Shown here one piece after another: positions 57,301 through 64,000 of a stretch of DNA of 64,000 bases. The notes below the pieces were generated by a model. The model was not told where the DNA came from. It did not search any database and saw only the letters and a list, made by a program, of their open reading frames with translations. Position numbers and translations under genes: made by a program. The stretch is taken from NCBI GenBank assembly GCA_019054805.1, contig JAHQIY010000022.1:1-64000 (forward strand), written 5' to 3'. Origin of the DNA: Brachionus manjavacas (taxonomy: Eukaryota; Rotifera; Eurotatoria; Ploima; Brachionidae). The number at the start of each line of letters is the position of its first letter. The first letter of the stretch is position 1.

Positions 57301-60300
57301 AGTTTAAGGTTCAACTTACTAAAAAATTTTCAAACAAAAAGTGGGGTCTTAATTCTAAAACACTCGGCAACCTCTATAAATCCTTAATTGGGTCTATTCT
57401 AGACTATTCTTTCCCTTGCCTAAATTCTTTTTCTGAAATAAACTTTAAAAGACTACAAGTAATTCAAAACTCAGCTGTTCGATCCATTCTTAAACTTAAA
57501 TTTGATACTCCCTCTAACATTTTGCATCACGAAGCCCTTAATAAATTAAAACTTTTAACAGTTTCGAATCGACTTTTTGAATTTCTTCTTCTGATCCTTA
57601 ACCGTCCATTTTCTTAATGTTTAAATTACCTCATGTACCATTATTCATTTTTTCTTTTTATCATATTTTATTTTATTTGATTTTATTTGATTTTTTTATT
57701 TTTCACAACTTATTGAGGGAGGAAGACAAAATATAGAAAGACAAAATGTAGAATTTTCTTAAAAATATAGAAAGACAAAATGTAGACATGACATAATATA
57801 GAAAGACAAAATATAGACATGACAAAATATAGAAAGACAAAATATAGACATGACAAAATATAGAAAGACAAAATATAGACATGACAAAATATAGAAAGAC
57901 AAAATATAGAATAGTACTATATGTAAAAAAATATAGAAAATTTTAATTATATTATTATAATAATATATTTTAGAATATATTTTAATAATATACAAAAAAA
58001 GACAAACATGAGACTAATTTGAGAATTCTACGGTTAGTGACAGATTATAAAAGTGAGAATATTGAAGCATTTTTAGAAGGTTTAGGAAATAATTTACTAA
58101 TTGACAAAGAAAAAAATTAAAATAAAATTAATTTGACTGTTTTTTTTTCTACATTTTTTTTTCTACATTTTTTTTTTCGACATTTTTTTTTACAGGTAAA
58201 TTCTACATTTTTTTTTTCGACATTTTTTTTTACAGGTAAATTCTACATTTTTTTTTTCGATATTTTTTTTTACAGGTAAATTCTACATTTTTCTTTTTCG
58301 ACATTTTTTTTTACAGGTAAATTCTATATTATCCAATAAAAAATCGTTTTCTACATTTTGTCTTTCTATATTTTGTCACACTGCCCTTATTTTATCAAAA
58401 CTTTTAATCTAATTCTATTTTGCCATTTTTTTGTCTCAAGGAGCTAATGATCGATGCAGATATACAAATAAAATAAACTTTAAACCTTCATTTAGTAAAT
58501 TAACAACATAAACATTTTGTATTTTAAGACTGATTGCAAGACCAATTGGTAAATATATTGGTTTAAATGACAATGAACATGATTGCAAATTAAATGGAAT
58601 ACTAGAAGCCTATTTTAAAAAAAATCAAACAATTACTAATGGGATGTGTGAAGTAAATTTTTTATTTTTATAATTTTATATTTTAAAAATATTTTTATTA
58701 ATATTTTTATCCGAAGTATCTTTGTAGAGAAACCGGATTAAAACCTGATCAAATTCGTCAATGGTTTGTATCGAGAAATAATCAAAACAAGTCATCTTCT
58801 ACTTTAAATAAATTTACCGAGTCTGGCTGGAGATTTTTTTTCTACACATCTATATGGATTTTTGGAATCTGGGTATTGTATGATGTAAGTCAAAAAAATT
58901 CTTATTCTTTTAAGTATTTTTTTATCGAGAATATTTTGCAGACTTGTTTTTAAGTCTTAAGTCAAGTCAAGTCAAGTCAATGATTTAATAAATCCATATT
59001 TGATACCAATAAAGTAGTTGCTTCCAAATTCCTGGCCGTTAATCTTGACCTATGTGCTCTGTAAATGTAACCAGATTTAGAAAATAATTCTTTCAACTGG
59101 TCCAGATGAAGCAGGTTTTGATAAAAAATTTTGTGCAAGTCATAAAATGGGTCACATAATTACCTAGACCCCTGAATTTTACTGTACACTCATTTTCATC
59201 TAAAAAATAAATTTTTCATCACCTTTAATTTTCGAATGCAAAAAAAAACACACAAAACACCCAAAAACACTCTTATAACTTACCAGATACATACCAAAGC
59301 TTATTATAGTTTTGAATAAAGAATAAAAATATCTACTAGAAAATGCAGTTTTTAAAAATTAAGTAATATGATTTTGCCATTAAAAATCGAAAAAACAACT
59401 TATTTTGCTCTTTTTATAAAACAACAATACACCTTGATTTTTTTACCTTTTTCCATCTTTTTCCACATTAAAAAATTCCTATTATAGATTATTGATCATG
59501 AGGAATCTGAAAAAAAAATTAGATTTCTTCTATCTGAGTAAGCTTTTTTTTTTAAGATTTTGTTATTTATTATATATTTTGTTAAGAGCATCGCTTAAGC
59601 ACTTGCTTTAGCCTGCTTAAGCAGCTCTGGAACATTTATTTTTTTCTCTTGCGCATGCGTAAGTATTTTAAATAAATTTTTACAAAAATAACGTAATTAA
59701 TTAAATTCTATAGAACATCCCCTATTGTCATATGATAAAAAAAATGGATACAATTAACACTGGATACTTGAACATGCTCTAGAGCATGTGCTCAAGCGCT
59801 GCTTAAGCAACCTAGCGCAGCTCCTGAGCATGTGCTTAAGCAAGCTGTCAACTTATTTCAGAAACGTCCTGTATAAAAAGAAATCAATTAACCGTAAAAA
59901 AATTTGTTTTACTATTGCTTAAAATTGAAAATTTATTCTGAAGATGGGACTTTCTGTGACTAAACTTTCGAAAAGAAGTTAAAAATATGATTTCAAAAAT
60001 GAAAATATCAGATCTTATTTATTTTCCAGTATTTTTGCATTCCATATTCATTTCTTTTGGTTCGATCATTTCGAAAATTTAAAAAAATCCGTATGTTGTT
60101 TTACGGATAATATAGTTTATAGAATAGAATTTTCAAAATTTTTAATTATGTTGCAGGGAAATTTGCTTATGGATGACGCATTTATATTTCTGTGAAATAA
60201 TGAAGCCTCATAATTTTTAATTTAATTTAATTTGAAAAAATAAATTTCTATTTGCCTTGAAAATATTTGTAACCGGTTTACAATAAATACAATATATTGT

Positions 60301-61506
60301 TTAAAAGCTTTATTTAAGTAATTGAACGTTCTGAAGTTCTGGGTAAAATATTTTTATTTGTAAAAACTTCAACTTATACCATTTCCTAGTTCGCTGATTT
60401 CAATATTAGTTTTTTATAGCAAAATATTTGAGATTTTTTTAGATAAGTAAAAATCATACAGAAATGTGATCTAATAATTAATTAAATTAATAAAATGTTT
60501 GTCACTTCATTTACCATTAAAATATTAAGTATTATGTATTTTTTTTTAGAAACCATGGACGCGGAATGTTTCTGATTGCTGGATAAATTACCCAAAACAT
60601 AAGATCACTAATGATGTTTATTGGTATTACATGATCGAGCTTGGATTTTATTTGTCATTATTTGTCACTCAATTTTATGATATCAAACGAAAAGACTTTT
60701 GGCAAATGTTTTTACACCATTTGGTTACTATTTCACTTTTAATATTCAGCTACGTGTGCAATTTTATCAGACTAGGTACTTTAGTTTTAGTGATCCATGA
60801 TTTGTAGGTGTCAGTGATATACACCACTTTCGCTTAAATCCGAAAATTTTGGAGGCAAAAAAAATAAATCAAATTTAATTAAAATCTAAGATAGCTAATT
60901 AATTATTAACAAAAACAATAAAAATTAAAATTTTTCTAATTGTAATAGTAACAGATAGATACAATTTTATTGATAACAACTAGAAAAAATTTTTCAATTA
61001 AAATATTTTTGATATCACATAAGACCGAAAATTTTTTCGATCTTAAATTTAAGGGCAGGTTAAGTTGAGAGCAATTTTTTTTGGAGCAGATCATTCTAGA
61101 AAAATTTAGAAAAATATGAGTAAAAATTTAATAAGACCGCAGAGTACGAAAAGCTAGAATAAAAATAATTCGGATCAAAGCGAGTTAATTATATTACCAA
61201 AGTATAAGAATGTTCATTTTTTGTTTAAGATCCGATTGCTGGCTCGAAATATCCAAGATGGCTTCTTATGCAAATTTGAAAAAAATCTGTAATGTAACAT
61301 TTACAATTTTTACTTTAACATGGTTTGTAGCAAGATTAATTGCATTCCCTATGATGTAAATTTTGTTTAAAAATTAATTAGATGATTATTTTTCTCTTTT
61401 AAATATTTTAAAATAATATTGCGCCATTTTATTTGACATTCAATAAAAAAATTCATTCAGGAAACACCGCGAGGATGATGTTAAGAATAAAATTGTTATA
61501 GGCTAA
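54382..61506 (+). CDS. CERS: Ceramide synthase, lacking the last TLC membrane segments
   Basis: Six exons join in phase: 54382-54554, 58529-58652, 58717-58884, 60550-60803, 61230-61355 and 61461-61506. They give 296 residues; family members have about 350-390. The enzyme N-acylates sphingoid bases in the ER. The N-terminal helix follows FWLPKNYDW. A homeobox-like remnant is at about 100-120 (TGLKPDQIRQWFVSRNNQ). The TLC domain begins at about 130, with WYYMIELGFYLSL and then RKDFWQMFLHHLVT (catalytic His 211/212). HDLSDCWLEISKM follows (Asp 239 and 242), and then a helix up to ARLIAFPM. Family members next have a FFGYYFFN block and a further membrane helix, but here exon 5 splices directly to a short charged tail (KHREDDVKN). 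The 105-bp gap between these exons has no room for the missing segment. So it is either a truncated gene or pseudogene, or an exon was lost in this assembly. Confidence 0.88.
54655..55735 (+). mobile_element. Jockey/I-like LINE remnant in CERS intron 1, sense
   Basis: The plus strand reads as the segment between endonuclease and RT plus the RT start: SLTIDEVTIIITGKIISAS at about 55085-55135, SLIKERREVRRNF at 55210-55245, KPFWKKKFK at 55365, and the RT entry with AAS.PDLT and LLKNLPRN at 55625-55690. It has many stops. It may be the upstream half of the copy at 56868, since the missing part would be about 120 codons, but 1.1 kb of other DNA now lies between them. Confidence 0.75.
55736..56867. 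other. CERS intron 1 sequence between LINE pieces
   Basis: A LINE tail motif in minus orientation lies at 55930-55990 (TTATTTGTAAATCTGTACCGAGC). The stretch 55750-55865 is a purine-rich run with repeated TAGAGAAA/TTAGAAAA words. Nothing else is recognised. Confidence 0.5.
56868..57620 (+). mobile_element. Jockey/I-like LINE reverse transcriptase remnant
   Basis: The plus strand reads [20 protein letters not shown] at about 56905-56965, then FADD at 57011-57022. It continues with WLCKWKMKISVEKSC at 57100-57145, KEVKFLGV at 57222-57245, DSGLTFTPMVDKIKERYSL at 57250-57305, ILHHEALNKLKLLTVSNRLF at 57520-57580. Only a few frameshifts and stops, making it the youngest looking copy of this family here. 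Its 3' UTR is split by the element at 57722-58378 and resumes to a LINE tail motif at 58436-58480. Confidence 0.9.
57722..58378. mobile_element. Element with inverted minisatellite ends
   Basis: The left end is built of GACAAAATATAGAAA and GACAAAATGTAG words, with a 31-bp unit repeated about four times up to 57910. The right end carries the inverse, CTACATTTTGTCTTTCTATATTTTGTC (58352-58378 in two parts), preceded by four 40-bp units at 58161-58321 that each contain CTACATTT, TCGACATTT and ACAGGTAAATT. The middle holds a 31-codon coding-like stretch at 58030-58120 (SENIEAFLEGLGNNLLI). It interrupts the 3' UTR of a LINE. The transposon class is unknown. Confidence 0.7.
58379..58485 (+). repeat. 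LINE 3' UTR end and tail motif
   Basis: Continuation of the LINE 3' UTR after the inserted element. It ends in AAGGAGCTAATGATCGATGCAG, then ATACAAATAAAATAAA, the plus-orientation form of the tail motif seen throughout the window. CERS exon 2 starts 44 bp further on. Confidence 0.7.
58983..59130 (-). pseudogene. hAT transposase C-terminal fragment
   Basis: The minus strand reads PASSGPVERIIF, and after a one-base shift SKSGYIYRAHRSRL, TARNLEATTLLVSNMDLLN. This is the hAT dimerisation domain, whose pattern is P.SS...ER.FS..G......R.RL....E.L..L..N. Only this last part of the transposase is left. It lies in CERS intron 3, antisense to the gene. Just upstream at 58940-58980 are a piece of the 45789-46062 element arm and an (AAGTC)n run. 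Confidence 0.85.
59583..59862. mobile_element. Palindrome-rich TIR element with GCTTAAGC motifs
   Basis: The left part (59588-59632) has GCTTAAGCACTTGC and CTGCTTAAGCAGC. The right part (59770-59858) has GCTGCTTAAGCAACC, GCAGCTCCTGAGCATG and TGCTTAAGCAAGC, so the two form a large inverted repeat made of short palindromes. Between them lie TTGCGCATGCGTAAG and AT-rich DNA. It is clearly less AT-rich than CERS intron 3 around it. No coding frame. Confidence 0.7.
60804..61229. other. CERS intron 4
   Basis: AT-rich intron bounded by GTAGGT and TTTAAG. No repeat or missing CERS exon is seen in it. Confidence 0.6.
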
Positions 61507-62448
61507 CTAGCTTATTATTAGCCATTTGAATAAAAGAAGTTGTAAAGTTTACAATTAAATAAAATAAAATGTCTAGTATTTTTTTTAATTCATTTAAATC
61601 ATGTGACTAACACAAATATGAAACATTCTTTTTTTTTTTTTTATCTAGAGAGACAAAACTTTACTTTACTTAATTAAAATTTCAATTTTAATCGTTCCAT
61701 GGAGTACAAGGTAATACGGTAATAAAAAATCAAAGTCAAATCAGATGACAGCAACTTAGTTTTTTGTATGCGACCAAATACTATTTTAAAATTATCTTTA
61801 AAGTGTAAATTGACAAATCTTTTTTTTATTTAAATAATTTTTTAACACTTGAGAATAAAGTTTTCAAATATTTTTGTCGCCTTTTCATAAAAAATATTGC
61901 TAATCAACCTTGAATTAAATGTTTGAAATTTCAACGAACTGAAAATGTTCCAGCAATTTAATAATTCTAATTTTGGTCCGAAAAATATAATTATTAGAAA
62001 TGTTCTTTAAAAGGCTTATCTAATTTTTTCAAGTTTAAAAATGATTTTAATAAAAATTACTTTGTCAATTTGCAATTGAAAATATTAATTTTATTTCATC
62101 ATTAATTTACATCCCAGAATAAACTAGTTTGTCAATATAGTGGTTTAAAAAACAAATTTTGTTGGAAAGAACAATAGATAACATAGAAATATTGTCAAGA
62201 AATCATAATAAGATTTTTAAAATTTTTTTAATTAAATCCAAAGTTTTATCAAAAAATACCAAATTTACATGGTTAAACGTTTAGAACTTAATATTAAAGG
62301 CAATCTTAAAATCAGAAACTTAAACATGAAATGATTTAATTAGAATTTTGAAATTTTGTTAAATAATCGAAAATATTTAAAAGTGAAAAACAAGGAGAGT
62401 AAAATTAATTAGGATGAAGCATTAAAAAAATTTAAAATGTTTATAAAC
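61507..62448. other. AT-rich region downstream of CERS
   Basis: AATAAA-type words at about 61530 and 61555 can serve CERS polyadenylation. No membrane-segment exon of CERS is seen here. Nothing else recognised. Confidence 0.55.
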
Positions 62449-63180
62449 TGTGGTGTCTTGACAAAGACAACACAAAAGTCACCATCTGATTCAATCAGTT
62501 TCTTTTTTTATTGTGACTGACTAACGCGCATACGCAGATATTGCTGCAACCAAGCAGTTATGTCTGCTATCTCAAGACTTACATTTTTATTCGCATGCGT
62601 TAGTCAATCACAATATGAATTCAATTTTATATTTGATTCGAACCACATTTTGTACACTTTTTTATGAATAAGGAATAAACAATTTTATTGACTTCGGCCT
62701 AATGTTTTATTTTAATTTTAGAACGGCCGTTTTCATATTTTTTAAAAATAAAGAATCTCGTAACAGTAAACCTTTTACTTTGTTGACGGATTTGTAAACG
62801 TGGAACACCACATCTGGCGACGAGGATAAAAGCCCCCCAGAAGACTAATAAAGTGCTTCTCGGTGGCAGTAATGTTTATAGTGCGTGCAACGGCTACCTG
62901 ACAAGGTTCAGTTAGTACCTGGGAAAAATAATAGTCTATGGCTGGTCCCGGTCATTGGTGATCCGGCAGTGGTCACAATGGTCGACAGTTCCCTAGCATT
63001 CGCTTTATAAAAGCGGGGGAAGATGTGATATAGCGACATCTTTGTCGATATCACTGGAGAGTTGATTAACTTAACCATGAGCGTTTAAGTTAACAAGGAG
63101 CATAATTAGCTGCTCCAATACGTCTTACGAGGAGATCGGATAGACGGGCCCAAGGGTACTAATATAAACATTTCATAAAC
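62449..63180 (+). mobile_element. Fossil LTR retrotransposon: one LTR plus leader
   Basis: An LTR of 364 bp (62449-62812) starts TGTGGTGT and ends ACACCACA, perfect short inverted ends. A primer-binding-site-like TGGCGACGAGGAT follows at 62815, and then about 360 bp of GC-richer untranslated leader. No second LTR and no coding domain are seen, so the element is broken. The LTR holds a 24-bp inverted pair (GTGACTGACTAACGC near 62515 and GCGTTAGTCAATCAC near 62598). ATAAAC occurs on both sides (62443-62448 and 63175-63180). Family uncertain, Gypsy or BEL type. Moderately old. Confidence 0.75.
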
Positions 63181-63181
63181 T

Positions 63182-63805
63182 TGGTTTAATTTTTTATTTT
63201 TGAATTACAAAATGTATCAAATATTGAAATAACATTGAAAAAGTTTTTTCATCTATTTCCCAAATTAACTTACTTCGCCCAAATTTAAATTTTCTATGTA
63301 ATTATTCTTTCTATCTTATTTTTATCATTACATTAGCTTTTTTTCTAAATAGATGAAAAAATTTCAAAATAGTTGAACAATTTTTTGATAATGTTATGGT
63401 CAATTAATAGTTCATAAAACATGAGAACAAGAATTGTTCCAATTACAAGTGAACCATAGTTTATCTAAGCGACTAGACCCAAAAAAATTGGTTTTCTTCT
63501 TATAAAATATTGACTTTAGTGATAACTTAATTTCGTTTGGTGCATTTTAACAAATACCTAATTAATGAAACATGAAGAACAGAGCGAAGATAGTTTTTTA
63601 AATTACAATTATTATCTTTAAGGATCATCATATCACAAAGCCAAAGTCAAAATTTATAAAAAAAAAACAAAGTTTTTCATGTTTGCACTATTAACTTAAA
63701 ATTTTTTTTTTTTTGAAACTTAAAAAAACATTTGAAACATCGCACTCTTTAATATTTTTTCAAGATTGGATACATTTTGTAATTCAAACACAAAAAATTA
63801 AACCA
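63182..63805. mobile_element. TIR element, about 620 bp
   Basis: Inverted ends match over about 36 bp: TGGTTTAATTTTTTATTTTTG and ATTACAAAATGTAT at the left, and their reverse complement at 63768-63805. The interior is AT-rich without an ORF. A single end of the same family stands at 38269-38306. It starts within two bases of the end of the fossil LTR leader. Confidence 0.8.
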
Positions 63806-64000
63806 GTTGTTTTATTTATTTTTTATTTAACTCAAGTAAATCACTATCCGGAGAATTAATGATTTAAAATTAGAATAGGTTGAAAATGTGCTAGAAATTA
63901 AAGGCTTCTAAAAATTCTTTTCTATTTTAATTTTCATTCTGATTCTGCTTCATTTCTAGTATTTTCTCTCCTATAAAATAGTTTTAATTTTAATTCAAAT

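Larger units (their letters stand above)
10719..58480. repeat. Dispersed LINE 3'-tail motif family
   Basis: A 40-60 bp motif occurs at least nine times. In plus orientation it reads roughly GGAGCTTTAGCTCGGTACAGAT followed by (AAAT)n. Plus: 16622-16680, 39066-39116, 41482-41510, 44985-45035, 58436-58480. Minus: 10719-10770, 14096-14145, 15582-15630, 55930-55990. Two of these end recognisable jockey/I-like LINEs (41482 and 58436), so the motif is that family's 3' end. The others are extremely 5'-truncated insertions. Confidence 0.8.

Noticed and set aside
57722-57910. CRISPR-like array
   Set aside because: The spacing words are themselves repeats, there are no unique spacers and no cas genes, and the genome is eukaryotic.
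57759-57995. Minus-strand 78-codon hydrophobic frame
   Set aside because: It is the translation of the 31-bp minisatellite and shows the same period in the peptide.

Overview
This window is strongly AT-rich eukaryotic DNA with canonical GT-AG introns, several of them only 46-105 bp. It holds animal-specific genes: NSMAF, TM2D1, an R7-family RGS protein, RINT1, ceramide synthase, ZNF598, INTS12 and CEBPZOS. The combination fits a small invertebrate, and a monogonont rotifer of the Brachionus type is my best guess. That assignment rests on composition, intron style and gene content only; no marker gene fixes the species.

Layout. Positions 91-5078 are a 338-bp tandem satellite. It abuts a 3'-truncated CR1-like LINE (5079-9823, minus strand), which carries a nested fossil LTR element (6279-8021). 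A 90-bp sequence is repeated exactly at the left end of the window (1-90) and just after the LINE (9824-9913). Host genes follow: INTS12 (minus), CEBPZOS and NSMAF (plus, touching each other), ZNF598 (plus), then a run of minus-strand genes (TM2D1, R7-type RGS, BUB3, RINT1, RPIA), and a ceramide synthase gene (plus). The last 2.5 kb hold a fossil LTR with its leader and a TIR element.

Gene structure. NSMAF and ZNF598 are long single-exon genes. RGS, BUB3, RINT1, RPIA and CERS could be assembled exon by exon with consistent reading phase. The CEBPZOS stop codon is followed directly, in the same frame, by the NSMAF start codon. The CERS gene keeps its frame but lacks the exon for the last membrane segments of the catalytic TLC domain.

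Almost all space between genes, and the long introns of RGS, RINT1 and CERS, are filled with decayed transposons. There are two LINE lineages (CR1-like and jockey/I-like), a common LINE 3'-tail motif scattered on both strands, a tRNA-derived SINE, a hAT transposase remnant and at least six TIR or foldback elements. The genes serve separate housekeeping roles (ER-Golgi tethering, spindle checkpoint, ribosome quality control, pentose phosphate pathway, sphingolipid synthesis, G-protein signalling, snRNA processing). I see no metabolic or functional operon beyond the CEBPZOS-NSMAF pair.
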